Origin: Rhipidocladum racemiflorum
Lineage: Eukaryota; Streptophyta; Magnoliopsida; Poales; Poaceae
Direction: 5' to 3'
DNA: 64,000 nt
NCBI GenBank assembly: GCA_036346355.1
Contig: CM070581.1
Location: 496,001 to 560,000, forward strand
The position numbers were made by a program, and so were the translations under genes. Below the pieces are notes generated by a model. It was given only the letters and a program-made list of their open reading frames with translations, did no database searches and was not told the DNA's origin. Each line of letters opens with the position of its first letter. Within the stretch, counting starts at the first letter, position 1. This document shows positions 11,785-22,145 of the stretch, piece by piece.

Positions 11785-12870
11785 ATAGGAACATATATAA
11801 AACTTTTTAAATGACTTGAAGTTCATTTGTTACATTTGAAAAATCAAAAACTGATTTTACATACGGTTTTTACGATGACTTTACCCCTGTTACATTTTTA
11901 AAAAATTCCTCATGATTAACCATCATCTCAAATTGTTATGGAAACATTAGTGATGTGTCAGGACCATCCAAAAAAAAGTTCAAAATTTTTTGACGTATTT
12001 TGAACCATTTTTCGACGGGTTCAATTTGGCCGAGATCTCGGTGATTTCGCCGAGATCTCGGTGATCTCGGCCGAGATTTCGGATTTCCCGGTTGAAAAAA
12101 AACCGGATTTGAAATTTGATTTTTGTAATTCGTCCAGATTTTGTCCGAAATTTTCGAATCTCGCCGAAATTTCGGATTTCGGGAACCTCCGGGATTTGAC
12201 TCAAAACGAGATTTTAAACCTTGACCCCGCCATCCCGTGGGGTGTGTCTACGAGAGTAGGACTTCATGCCATCATTTTTCTGTGCAAATCCTAATGCCTA
12301 GGATGTCCATGCATGTCTCATATCATCACATACCAATAAAAATCAGCCGTGAAAATATAAAGAGATCGTTCAACATAAGGCAAAATTCCAAAAAGGATCA
12401 CCAACATTCACAATATGCACTTGCCTCTTTCCCCGAACGTCGTAGAAAGAGGCGCAAATGGGTTCGACCCCGAAGCAACGCTCCCTACAAAGAAACCCTT
12501 AAAATCAACCACTGATAGACAACATAGCCATCCATCATATAGCATTACACCAAAGCCATCTAAAACCAACCAATTTCATAAAGCAATAATTTCTAAAATT
12601 CGAAATTTAGATAATTCCTAATTTGGACAGCAGCTTGAAATGATCATATCTCCCAAACCGTAACTGTGATCTTCAAGTTCTTGGACTCTACGGAAAGATA
12701 ATTCCGAGGGCTACAACTTCCATAATATGGCCGAAGTCCAATTCCCAACGTAAATAACTCAAATATTATAGCAAAACTACTGCTGTCTAGACTCATCTAC
12801 GAATTTGAGAGCCTGACAAGTAATCGCCTATAATCCATCAAATCCACCTTCTAAATATTAAACAAGTGCA
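11785..12870. other. No gene recognised; AT-rich sequence with a cgagatctcgg-rich stretch
   Basis: No conserved coding frame is visible. At 12027-12190 the motif ccgagatctcggtgat and variants (gccgagatttcggattt) recur, giving short palindromes. The part at 12600-12740 (gatcatatctcccaaaccgtaa and similar) looks like degraded repeat sequence, but I cannot assign a family. Confidence 0.5.
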
Positions 12871-12875
12871 CTTAC

Positions 12876-13235
12876 ATCTTCTTGATTCCTCCTACACTTG
12901 AAGAAGACTCTTCCCAGGTTATTCTTCGACCTCGAAATCAACTCCAAGATGCGGTTGCTGCACCTAGGGCATGCCACCAGTGGAAGGCCACTGCGCCCAA
13001 TCTTCGCTTGTGATGATGCTCCTCCTGAGAAGCTGCCTTCAGATGTTCCACTGTGCACCGGCTCGCACAGAATGAGCCGCTCATCGGAGACGGCGATGCC
13101 GGAGAAGATGGAGACGACGACGCGTCGCCGGGAAAGGAGAGGAGTGCGGAGGGGTCGGGGTTGGGGAGAGTTGGGTTGGGGAAGGGGTGCGACCGGACCA
13201 GCTTGTCCGACCGAAGGGCACCCTGAACATTTCAA
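12876..13235 (-). CDS. Exon encoding a GRF-type zinc finger (partial gene or gene fragment)
   Basis: The minus strand reads SGLPLVACPRCSNRILELIS followed by NNLGRVFFKCRRNQED. This matches the GRF-type zinc finger: C-x2-C, then GRxFFKC. In plants such domains are common in small proteins and in transposon-linked genes. The frame ends at a strong splice donor, GAT|GTAAGT, at 12876/12875, so this is an upstream exon, and I find no convincing downstream exon. The ATG at 13235 is the longest choice and lies 27 bp from a hAT target site. The exon would be transcribed divergently from the gene at 14511. Function unknown; it could be a fragment. Confidence 0.5.
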
Positions 13236-13261
13236 ATGGCCGGCCCCACCATGTCACCCTG

Positions 13262-13269
13262 GCCTGGAC
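13262..13269. repeat. Left target site duplication of the hAT-like element
   Basis: gcctggac, identical to 14409-14416. An 8-bp duplication is diagnostic of hAT insertion. Confidence 0.9.
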
Positions 13270-14408
13270 TAGGGCTGTAAAAAAAGCTCGAGGCTCGCAA
13301 ACTGTTTGAGCTCGATTCGTTCCAGGCTTGATTCGAGCTCGGCTCGAGCTTGAAACGAATCGAGCTCGAGCCTGTCTTCAAGCTCGCGAGCCTGGACGAG
13401 CTCTAAACGAACAGTTCGTTTAGATTCGAGTGACTGCAGCCTCCCTCCCGAGTCCCGACTTTCTGAGCAGCAGCCAGCAGGCCAGGCGAGCGAACGCAAG
13501 AAAGGCCCAAAGGCCAAAGCCCAACCTCGCCGCGTCGCAAAAAGTCCAAAGACCAAAACCCCTGCCACTCTGCGGCTCTGCCAGTGCCTGGTTGACTGGT
13601 TCGGCTTGCCCTTTCCCCATTCCATCCCAAAGGAGCCAACCCAAACCCTACTTCATTCCATCCCGATCCCCTAATCCCTTTTGGCGGCCGGCGGCGCGAC
13701 TCTGGCAGTCTGGCCGTCCCCGAGTCCCCGTCCCTGGCTCCGGTTGGCGCGACGAGTCGGCGACGACGCGGCGCATAGACGACGGAGTGAGTCGGCGCAT
13801 CTCCTCTGTTGTCGACACGACACATCTCCTGTGCGGCTGTGCTGTCGACGAGGCAAGTCGGCGACTAAGCGAGCGCAACGCATCTCCTCTACTGCCGTCT
13901 GCCGACGAGGTGAGCACAGACGCCACTCTTTTCTTGATTTGATTCTGATTTGGTTGTTCTCTCACGGTTTCTCATGGATTTGGTTCTGATGTGGTTGGGG
14001 TTGCAGTGAAGTAGATCTTGTGAGCGCCCCCAAGTACAAGCAGTGGAGCAAGGGGATAATCTCACTTATTGATTTCTGAGACTCTGAGCGCCTTAGGGTA
14101 ATAATCTCACTTACTTTCTCTCATTTTTCAGCGAGATCTTGTGATGATATAGCATGGTATATTTTGTGTGTGATATATGTTGTGTTGTGATTTGTGAGAT
14201 CTTCTGATCTGCGGCTTGTCTGCGTTTTTACATGTTTTCGAGCTTAATCGAGCCGAGCTCGAGCCTATTCGAGCTTGTGTCGAGCCGAGCTCGAGCCCAG
14301 CTTCGAGCTCGAGTCTCACTTCGAGCTCGCTCGAGCTCGGCTCGAGCTTCTACTGAGCTCGAGCCTGGAGGGCTAGGCTCGCTCGAGCTCGGCTCGTTTA
14401 CAGCCCTA
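13270..14408. mobile_element. hAT-like non-autonomous DNA transposon (1139 bp)
   Basis: The ends are tagggctgtaaa and its inverse tttacagcccta. The 8-bp sequence gcctggac lies directly outside both ends (13262-13269 and 14409-14416), the target duplication length of hAT elements. Both subterminal regions (13285-13410, 14235-14400) are packed with gagctcgagc-type repeats in both orientations, as in hAT elements, where transposase binds such repeats. No transposase is encoded. The interior holds 5'-UTR-like sequence (see separate entry). Removing the element restores a continuous flank. Confidence 0.9.
13430..14020 (+). other. Captured 5'-UTR/intron-like sequence inside the hAT element
   Basis: Between the subterminal repeats lies unique GC-rich sequence with features of a plant first exon: ccaaaccctac and ccctaatccc, typical of grass 5' UTRs. 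A good donor follows (gacgag|gtgagc, near 13909), and a 3' splice site after pyrimidine/TG-rich sequence (ggttgcag|tgaag, near 14007). Open frames on both strands here look like composition effects. I infer a captured host promoter/first-exon fragment; the donor gene is unknown. Confidence 0.4.
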
Positions 14409-14416
14409 GCCTGGAC
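14409..14416. repeat. Right target site duplication of the hAT-like element
   Basis: gcctggac, identical to 13262-13269. Confidence 0.9.
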
Positions 14417-14510
14417 CAGCTCTCGGCCTTGATTGCGTTCTCCACTCCGATCTCCAGGCTCTCCACTCCATCTCCATCGACGGAAACCCTAGCTAGACGC
14501 TGCGACCGCG

Positions 14511-17500
14511 ATGCCCAACACTCTGGAGTCGGAGTCGGAGACGGAGACGGAGACGTCGGATTTGGAGGTGCGGATGTGGAAGCGCTCCGATTCCCATTCC
14601 CCGCCCAGATCGACCTCGACCGACTCGGTAATGGAGGCCAACATCAACACCGCCCCTGGCTCCTCCATCTTCGACGGCGATTATAGAGAGATGGCTGCCT
14701 GGGCAAAAAATGCTGTGGACCTCGACGAGAGGCTTTCACCGCCGGACATGATTGTCCTTCATACTGGTTGGTTGCTAGCTACTAACCCATTAATCTCTCC
14801 CGTCTCCTTTCTTGATTTCTTGTTTGGGTTGGGCCTTTGTTGCCGTAGCGAATGACGGACAAAATTTAGGGTATATGATTTCTTCATGCTGCCTTGCCTC
14901 TGCTCATCTTGTACCAGATCTTCTGGAGTATGCATGGGGATGGGACAGGATGGTGGTGTTTACCGGTATGATTGATTGGTCCATCTATACCAAGTACCTC
15001 AAGGAATATTACAGCCACAATCGCATGGACTATGTTTGTGCTGCGGCTGCTGATCAAAACCCTGAGGAGTGGCCGCTGAAATCTGCGGAGCACATTCAAA
15101 CCAGTGCTAATGGGAATGGCCTGGCTGCCGTGGCTGAATTCGTATGTTCCGTGCTAACCCCCTATCATTCAGATGTAGCATCCATCTCTGTCTGCATTGC
15201 TAACACGCTTGTTTGCAAAATGAAGTGTCTCAAGATGGAGGAGCGATTCATGTCCGAGTTGAAGAAGCAGGAGGGACGGGCTACAACCACATCCATCATT
15301 TGCAGCAGCCTAATCCAGCAGCATGCGCGTCTCAAGATCAGGGCTAAATTTTCTGCAACCGCCGCCGCCGCCTTGCTGGTATGTGCCTCCACATAACCAA
15401 ATTGGGGCCTGCTAATAAATTCGTAGCACAGAAATGCCATCCCTCCCCAATCCTACTGTCATCCAAGTAGGTCCTGACAGGGAGCAGTAGTTAACACACA
15501 AAGATAGAGGGATTCCTCTTTTTTGAAGGAAAAACAACGTCACAGTTCAAGTAGAATGGGATCGCTTTAGCTGTTAGGAGATAGGAACAGTCACTTGATA
15601 AAGGGCAGCAGGTAGTATTTTTTTTTCTTCTTAATCCTGGAAAACAATACTTCTGGACTACTGGTGTTCATAATTTGACTGCCAAAATCACTTTCTGCAA
15701 AATGTGGTTACCAACAACCTCAAATTTCAGTGCAAGCTGTACGGTTTCCAGTTTATGCAATTTGTTTTATTTTATATCAAACTTGAAACCGTGGCATATA
15801 GCACATTTGATGACCTCCTATATGCTTATATTGCATAAGCTAAGGTTCGGTCTTTACCAATTTCTCCAAACCCACAAGCAGCATATATAGCATGTATTGT
15901 CAGACTATCAGCAGCTGTTCTTGATCAACCCACAAGCAGCATATATGGCATGTATTGTCAGGCTATCAGCAGCTGTTCTCCTGATTTATCCAAACCTCTT
16001 TCAATCAAATGACAAAACACTGCCACACATATTCACTATTCAGCCTAGTGGGTTCTCTACATCAATGCACTGGTTCAACTCCGAGAAACAGGGGTTTGCT
16101 TCACTTTCTGTCCATGTGGATAGCTTTGCTTTGCTCTGATGAACTCAGCATGTACTTCTTCAGCTAATATTCAGGTTAATGAGCAAGACCCTTTGCAATG
16201 CTTGCTTGATTTTTAATGAACATCACACAATTGCGAAACGATGTTTTGAAGTGTATCGCGAAGGAAGCTGATTTGATGTGTGAGTTGCTGAGGCATAGCG
16301 CCGAGGATACGAACCACCTCATCGACTTCAGCGATCGTGTCCGGTTATGCGCCTTAAGTCTTATGGACTGCCAAGGTTGTGATTCCGTCGCCGCAGCAGC
16401 AGCCATGGTGGTACGTGACAAAAATTAACAAACCGTGTCCTACCTAGTTATTTCGGAATTTATTCTTTCATGTTGACCAATTCATTGGCACTCACTGCAA
16501 AACAATGGCTTCAAGGGTATCTCAAAGGAGGCCAAGTTGATGTGTGAGTGGATAAGGAAAGAGAATAAGCTTATCCTTGGGTACGATCCAGATGAACCTG
16601 ACGAGGTCATAGAGGTGAAACACATTCGGAGAAGTATGTTTGGCCTTATGCTCCGCATACTGGAAGGTTCTTCTGGTGCTGCTGTCCACAATCCCGACAA
16701 GATAGAATCTAAACCTTCTTGTGAAGCTGTTCATGATGGTAATGGGAATGGCATTGCTGATGCTAAAGGAGAAGAATCTGCAGGGTATGGTCTACACACT
16801 TTTTCCCTTGATGTTGCTCAGACATTGTTGGGTTATCACTATATGTGATGAACTGCTTTGCCTTCCTTGGTGAGACACGCTGTGGTATATCATTGTGCTC
16901 TACTATCTCCAGGAAAAGCACTTCTGAGAAATTGAAGTGTCCAGGACACAAGAACGACACAGAGAAGAGGAAGAGGAAGAGGAAGAGGAAGAAGCAGAAA
17001 ACACTGGAAGGTTCTTCTGGTGCTGCTGTCCACAATCCCGACAAGATAGAATCTAAACCTTCTTGTGAAGCTGTTCATGATGGTAATGGGAGTGACATTG
17101 CTGATGCTAAAGTAGAAGAATCTGCAGGGTATGGTCTACACACTTTTTTCCCTTGATGTTGCTCAGACATTGTTGGGTTATCACTATATGTGATGAACTG
17201 CTTTGCCTTCCTTGGTGAGACACGCTGTGGTATATCATTGTGCTCTACTATCTCCAGGAAAAGCACTTCTGAGAAATTGAAGTGTCCAGGACACAAGAAC
17301 GACACAGAGAAGAGGAAGAGGAAGAGGAAGAGGAAGAAGCAGAAAACACTGGAAGGTTCTTCTGGTGCTGCTGTCCACAATCCCGACAAGATAGAATCTA
17401 AACCTTCTTGTGAAGCTGTTCATGATGGTAATGGGAGTGACATTGCTGATGCTAAAGTAGAAGAATCTGCAGGGTATGGTCTACACACTTTTTCCCTTGA

Positions 17501-17825
17501 TGTTGCTCAGACATTGTTGGGTTATCACTATATGTGATGTACTGCTTTGCCTTCCTTGGTGAGACACGCTGTGTTATATCACTGTGCTCTACTATATCTA
17601 GGAAAAGCACTTCTGAGAAATTGAAGTGTCTTGGCCACAAGAACGAAACGGAGAATAGGAAGAGGAAGAAGCAGAAGCAGAAGACCAAGAGACAGATGAT
17701 GGAGGTAAAACTTCAAAGGAAAATGCATCATTGGTTTCTGTGAGTTAACTCATATATTTCTCGTGCATTACTACTCACTAGCAAGCATTGTTTTTTAATT
17801 GAAACAGAACTTGAGAATCCCCTAG
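14511..17825 (+). CDS. Unknown grass-type protein, eight exons, about 588 aa, with tandemly duplicated exon
   Basis: I do not recognise the family. Exons read by eye: 14511-14766, 14849-15378, 16252-16410, 16516-16784, 16913-17128, 17258-17473, 17602-17704, 17808-17825. All have GT-AG borders and the phases join without a break to a stop (589 codons). Residues 1-40 are acidic/serine-rich. Exon 2 (residues 86-262) has a hydrophobic, Cys-rich stretch YMISSCCLASAHLVPDLLEY. Exons 3 and 4 start alike (CIAKEADLMCEL and GISKEAKLMCEW), suggesting old exon duplication. Exons 5 and 6 are 216-bp duplicates, each adding KSTSEKLKCPGHKND, a basic run KRKRKRKRKKQK, then SSGAAVHNPDKIESKPSCEA. The basic runs could be nuclear localisation signals. 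The ATG follows an aaaccctagct leader about 100 bp after a hAT insertion. Transcripts would be needed to confirm the splicing. Confidence 0.6.
15871..15986 (+). repeat. 58-bp direct tandem duplication in intron 2
   Basis: cccacaagcagcatatat starts at 15871 and again at 15929. The two 58-bp copies differ at a few bases (for example tatagcatg and tatggcatg). Confidence 0.85.
16659..17690 (+). repeat. Tandem repeat of a 344/345-bp exon-intron unit, three copies
   Basis: Copies start at 16659, 17003 and 17348 with actggaaggttcttctggtg. Copies 1 and 2 are almost identical over 344-345 bp; the end of copy 3 is diverged (17560-17690). Each unit spans the end of one exon, a whole intron (gtatgg...ctccag) and the start of the next exon. 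The duplicated exon is 216 bp, a multiple of 3, so the frame is kept. A purine-rich agaggaag run inside each unit could have helped unequal crossing-over. Confidence 0.92.
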
Positions 17826-18490
17826 AAGAGGAAGTGGTAATCAGCAAATGACCTAGGTTAGTGCAAAAACAGATGGAATGTTGTGATATTTGAACTTTTT
17901 CCATGCATCCTGTTGTGCCTTTCACATCTTTTAATGTCATGGCTAGATTAGTATCATGTACCACTCTATTTTTTTCATAACCATATAAGCATGGAATTAC
18001 AAACGTATTGATTAACATAATAATGAATTGTGTTTGACATGCTTCACTGTTACTACGTATTATCTTTTTTGTGATCCTTTCTTGGTTATCATGATTGCCC
18101 TTGCAATTTTTTGTCTACCACAGAAAAACTTGTACACGTAATGCAACACGATTCCATGCTACTTTTTTTACTACTGCAGTTATGAAGAAAGCTGCAAGGG
18201 GAGGATGATGCACTTGAAGTAACTAGAAAGCGACATGGATATTGGGTTCTTCTGGCCTGGAACACTTAGCTTGCTGTTTAGGACCAGTTGGATCTTGTTA
18301 CGGCAGTACTGTATTGTTCTTCGTTGATGATCTTTGAAGTCTCTATGTGTTAATTTCACATTTGCATTTCTACTGTGGCTATCGTAGTACCAGAACTACC
18401 GGCTGTTGCTGAACCCTTGAATGGATTTTTTTTTTAAAAAAAACAATGGACTAAGAATGAATTATTCTTATTGCTTATCTTCTGTCCGGA
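17826..18490 (+). other. 3' UTR/downstream region of the unknown gene; no other gene seen
   Basis: Sequence after the stop is AT-rich and without coding frames. A possible 3'-UTR intron end (tactgcag|ttatgaag, near 18180) is visible. The transcript end is not determinable. Confidence 0.35.
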
Positions 18491-19562
18491 AAGGCATACG
18501 GTTTGGGGTTGTGTAGTTTACCTTTTTTCTCGGTGGTGGGTCTAAACCTATAGAATACTTAAGGCAAAGTCTAGCAGCAGGATAAAAGAGTGGTGTAAAA
18601 CACTGTAGTGTAGCAGTGGAAAACATTGTAGTCTGTTGGAGTACACTGTAGTGTTTGTTAGAACTTCTTGTGATAGAACATTTGCTAAATTTGCCAGGTG
18701 GTGGATAAGTGGATAGCTCACCCATATAAGGCTGACTGCTCGCCCCAGTCTTTAGGCTGTAACACCTTGGATGTTCTTGGGGAGTGCTTGAAATATTTGA
18801 TTATTTGTTAAAATTCTGAAAATATAATTTTTGATAAACCGCTCTGCTTTGTTTTAAGAGCTTCATTAGTTGCTTGGAGATTTTTAAAGAACAGATCAAT
18901 AAAATTGAATTGTTTGAGATTGTACCAACTTATGCTAAAAAGCTGAGAATAGAAGTGGCAATGTGTTGAATGGTTTGGGTTTTAGTTTGGGCTGGCTTTG
19001 GATGGGTTGAAATGAGTTCATGCACCTAACAGGTTGGGGTGGATGGGTTTAAAGTAGAAATGGGTTGGGTTGGGGTGGGGTGTGTAAAAAATCTTTGGGT
19101 TCAACCTGGGTTTGATTTGGATTGTTTGTTTTAGGTTTGCTTATCTTTTTTTTTTGAGGCAAACGATTTGGATTGTCTAGTTCACCTTTTTATCATGGAG
19201 TTGGGCCTTAAAGCAGTTAAAAAAAAATATATGCCGAGTAACACCTTAGAGGTCATTTGGTAGTGCTTGAATTATCTTATCATTGTTGAAATGCTGATAA
19301 ATCTGAATTTCTAGATCTTCTAGGAACGGCTTTGAGAAACCAATCTGCTTTGTTTCAGCTTTGAGAGGTGCTTCTATGCTCTTCCTTTTAAAAGTTGCAC
19401 AACTATTAAAGCATGAATGAAGGGTAGATGGTGATTACTTACCCCTTCGCTTGCTTCAAGATTTGTGCAACTTGTACTAGAAGGAAGAGCATAGAAGCAC
19501 CTCTCTTCAGCTTTTTCAGGAGCTTTTATTAGTTGCTCGAAGATTATCAAAAAGGAAAAAGT
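18490..19562 (+). repeat. Diverged direct duplication, second copy carrying a MITE
   Basis: Copy 1 (about 18490-18900) and copy 2 (about 19150-19562) share an ordered series of blocks: ggtttggggttgtgtagtttacc against gatttggattgtctagttcacc; gtaacaccttggatg against gtaacaccttagagg; tagtgcttgaattat; ctctgctttgttttaagagc against atctgctttgtttcagcttt; and ttagttgcttggagatt against ttagttgctcgaagatt. Copy 2 is interrupted by the 143-bp element at 19363-19505, and copy 1 shows the empty state. No coding content is visible. Confidence 0.65.
19363..19505. mobile_element. Mutator-type MITE, copy 1 (143 bp)
   Basis: Long inverted repeats begin GAGAGGTGCTTCTATGCTC and end with the inverse, GAGCATAGAAGCACCTCTC. 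The element could fold into one extended hairpin. It is bordered by the 9-bp direct repeat ttcagcttt (19354-19362 and 19506-19514), the target size of Mutator-like elements. A second 143-bp copy at 29634-29776 differs at about four positions. Confidence 0.9.
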
Positions 19563-19579
19563 CTACGTGAGCGGCTAGT

Positions 19580-20505
19580 TTTTGCCTCGCCCTATAAATA
19601 CCCCTCCACCTCCTCTTTAACGAGGAGACCAGCTTGCTAGACCGTGAGGGGCGGCGTAGTTTGGCTTGTCGTGGGCCGGCGTGAGCGGCGGGCGCGTGGG
19701 GTGGGCCGGATCTGGCGCAGTGGCTGCTGCCGTGGCACCCACCATGACGTATCACGGCGGAGAGAGAGGGGCAGAGGGGAGAGAGAGAGCATCAAGAAGG
19801 TTGACAGGAAGGGAGAGAGAGGGGAGGGAGGAGGAAGAAGAACGGTGAGAGATAGTGACGGGTGGACAGGTTCAAACTTGTTTGGCGTCCACACCATCCT
19901 TCGAAAACTTGTCTGGCGTACATGTGATCAGCTCTGATGCTATTTAAACTCACATATACTTCAAGTGTTCTTGCCCCAAGAGTGTCTAGCAAGTGCCGTG
20001 CTAGTGAACCAAAGGACAGGACTTGTGGATAGTCTATTAGACTATTACCCTTGGAGCTAGGTATTCTTAGACGGTTTGGAGAAGATCTGGTGTGACCTGT
20101 CCAAGGCTTCTTGTGGAAGGCCACCATTGTTGTGAGAGATTGGGACTCACCTCACCGCAGTGGTGAAAGAGTCACCCTAGTGAAGACCCGGACTATGCAA
20201 CTAGCTTTGGGGGAGCTATACTTCCGTGGAAGTGCTCCAATGAGGACGTAGGAGCTTGGCTTTCAACCTCGGGATAAATCCTTGTGTCTCCCTTTACTTC
20301 CTGCACTCTATACTCTGTGTTTACTCTGTTTTTGCCTTGTTTTATGCTTACTTGTGCCTTTTAGTGCTGATTTCTTGTGTGCTCTTAGAACTACTTTGGC
20401 TCATCAGTTTTAGAGCATTTAGGCTTTCTTTTAACCAGTACTAAATCACAATACTTGAATCAAATTTTAAAAGTTGCCTATTAACCTCCCCTGCAGGCCA
20501 ATGGA
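19580..20505 (+). repeat. LTR-like remnant (possible SIRE/Maximus-type copia LTR or leader)
   Basis: A TATA box (cctataaataccc, 19590-19602) is followed by a long non-coding leader. The leader contains ggacaggacttgtggatag, cttagacggtttgg and gggactcacctcaccgc-type phrases, then a T-rich part, and ends in ttgcctattaacctcccctg. In SIRE/Maximus copia LTRs I recall a similar ending of the form cctattcaccccccct. No matching second LTR or gag-pol is present, so this is at best a fragment. Confidence 0.35.
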
Positions 20506-20513
20506 TCCTTTCG

Positions 20514-20843
20514 ATGGGATCGAGTTCCCATGGTGAGCAAGACGCGTGGAACATGGAGGAGCCATTCACCGTCAAGCACACCACGACGTATGTTCCCGGG
20601 ATAGTGGGGACTAGCACTGGAGAGCAGTTGCCACACACACCTGTTGGTGTGGATCTTAGTTACGTGCTGACGCCTGGTGCGGACGCGGATGCGATGACAC
20701 CCGCGCGGATCCACACGATGGATAACGCCATCGGGCCTGCAACACCTCCCGGTTTTGCTCTACGTGAGCTGAGCACCGGGGAGTTGCACTTCACCATGGC
20801 GGAGGAGCCTACCTCGTTCGGAACGAGGCAGAACAGCATCTAA
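20514..20843 (+). CDS. Short hypothetical frame, 109 aa, next to a CACTA terminus
   Basis: The frame starts MGSSSHGEQDAWNMEEPF and ends at a stop immediately before the CACTA-like terminal region. It has no membrane segment, no Cys/His cluster and no domain I recognise. It is rich in T, P and G. Codon composition is GC-rich compared with the flanks, which suggests a genuine or captured coding fragment. It may be the 3' end of a transposon gene or a captured exon; an upstream splice is possible at ccctgcag|gccaatgg (near 20497). Confidence 0.3.
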   Translation: MGSSSHGEQDAWNMEEPFTVKHTTTYVPGIVGTSTGEQLPHTPVGVDLSYVLTPGADADAMTPARIHTMDNAIGPATPPGFALRELSTGELHFTMAEEPTSFGTRQNSI

Positions 20844-21086
20844 AACACAGACTTTAGAAGCGGTTTGATACACGAACCGCTTCTGAATTCTGAGTTCTAG
20901 ACGCGATTCGTTTCTCAAACTGCTTCTAAAACCCAGACTTCAGAAGTGGTTCGTGTTTTAAACCGGTTCTAGAGGCCCTCTCCTCCTGCCCGTTGCCACG
21001 AACCGCTTCTGGTGCGCACATTACAAACCGGTTCGCACGAAACCGCTTCTAATAGGCCGGTTGTGATGCCCGGTTCTGTAGTAGTG
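20843..21086. mobile_element. CACTA (En/Spm-like) transposon terminus
   Basis: The right end reads cggttctgtagtagtg, the inverse of CACTACTACAGAACCG, a CACTA-type terminal inverted repeat. Behind it, 20850-21060 carries at least six subterminal repeats of the form agaagcggttcg or cgaaccgcttct in both orientations, as in grass CACTA elements. I did not find the opposite CACTA end in the window, so the element is partial or its other end is degraded. Confidence 0.7.
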
Positions 21087-21805
21087 CTGGTCCAGCGGAC
21101 ATAGTTGAGGAACAAAATGGGTACTTTTTTCTAATATAAATATACTATAGATAGATAAATAACAGAGATATGCATGCGCTGTTAAATTACAATGTTGGTT
21201 ACTATTGTGATGATGTCACTATGATATCTTGGCGATGTCAGTTTTGTATTTTGGCCGACGGCCAACGGGTTGGGTTGTTAATATTGTGAGGGAGTCACCT
21301 TGATGTCACTCATGTAGTTTGGCCGATGTCTTGCTTACTTGCATGAAAAATTGTAAACGTGAACGCTTCATCTTGGCGTGAGAATTATTCGAATGGAAGA
21401 AACTAGTAATGAGGAACTAATTAACTTTTGCTTAATCTAATTAAAAAATAAATACCCACAGGTACATGGGCACCAAACCAGAGGTATAATAGGTAGCAGG
21501 TAAACAGTGCTTCTATCTATTGTCGATTACGTGCTTGCCAACATTGACGTACATAATTTGTGTGCTCCGGATTTTGAACTCACTAAACACACACACACAC
21601 AGTGATGGCTAATAGTAACTTGGTAAGTTAGTAACCGTGGAAGTCACATGCATACATGTACTTAACTTATTTACATTTTTGACGAGGAGTCGTGTCGCGT
21701 CCACTTCATTTGATTCTTTTAGAGCTTTAAAAACCACGTCCAAGATTAAAAAAACAAACTCAAAATTAAAAAAACCAGAGTTTACCTTTTCGAAACAAGG
21801 ATAAA
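21087..21805. other. Intergenic, no gene seen
   Basis: AT-rich sequence without conserved frames or recognisable repeats, apart from a short (ac)n run near 21588-21600. Confidence 0.5.
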
Positions 21806-21912
21806 GGGGTGCTTGAATTAGGGGTATTTCATTGGAATGTTTTAGGATTTAGTTCAAATTTGAACTAAATTCCAAAACCTCCCAAGAAATTACCACTCAT
21901 CCAAGCAGGGCC
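21806..21912. mobile_element. Hairpin-forming MITE-like element
   Basis: A near-perfect palindrome: ggggtgcttgaattagg... at the left and ...catccaagcagggcc at the right. At the centre, ggatttagttcaaat is followed by its inverse, atttgaactaaattcc. The whole 107 bp can fold into one hairpin, as short grass MITEs do. The target duplication is unclear, so the superfamily is not assigned. Confidence 0.6.
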
Positions 21913-22145
21913 TAAACAAATAAGCCTTAAGGAATAATACGTTCGTTCTAAATCTACCCTTGTTTAGAACAAATAAAGAAAATATTTAAGAGTTGAAGAA
22001 GAGAAAGCAATTTGGTAGTATATGTAAAATTAACATACAGTAAATTCAGGGAACATAAAAGTACGTAGCACTGTTAGATTTTGTAACATAAAGTACCACT
22101 GTGACATGATACAAAATCAGCCCATCCTTTTTTGTCTATATATAG

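Noticed and set aside
16659..17690. Repeat array considered as CRISPR-like or satellite
   Set aside because: Eukaryotic exon-intron units of 344-345 bp with splice sites; no spacer pattern.
20840..21086. Inverted agaagcggttcg repeats considered as a promoter operator cluster
   Set aside because: Position directly inside a CACTA-type terminus explains them as transposase-binding subterminal repeats.
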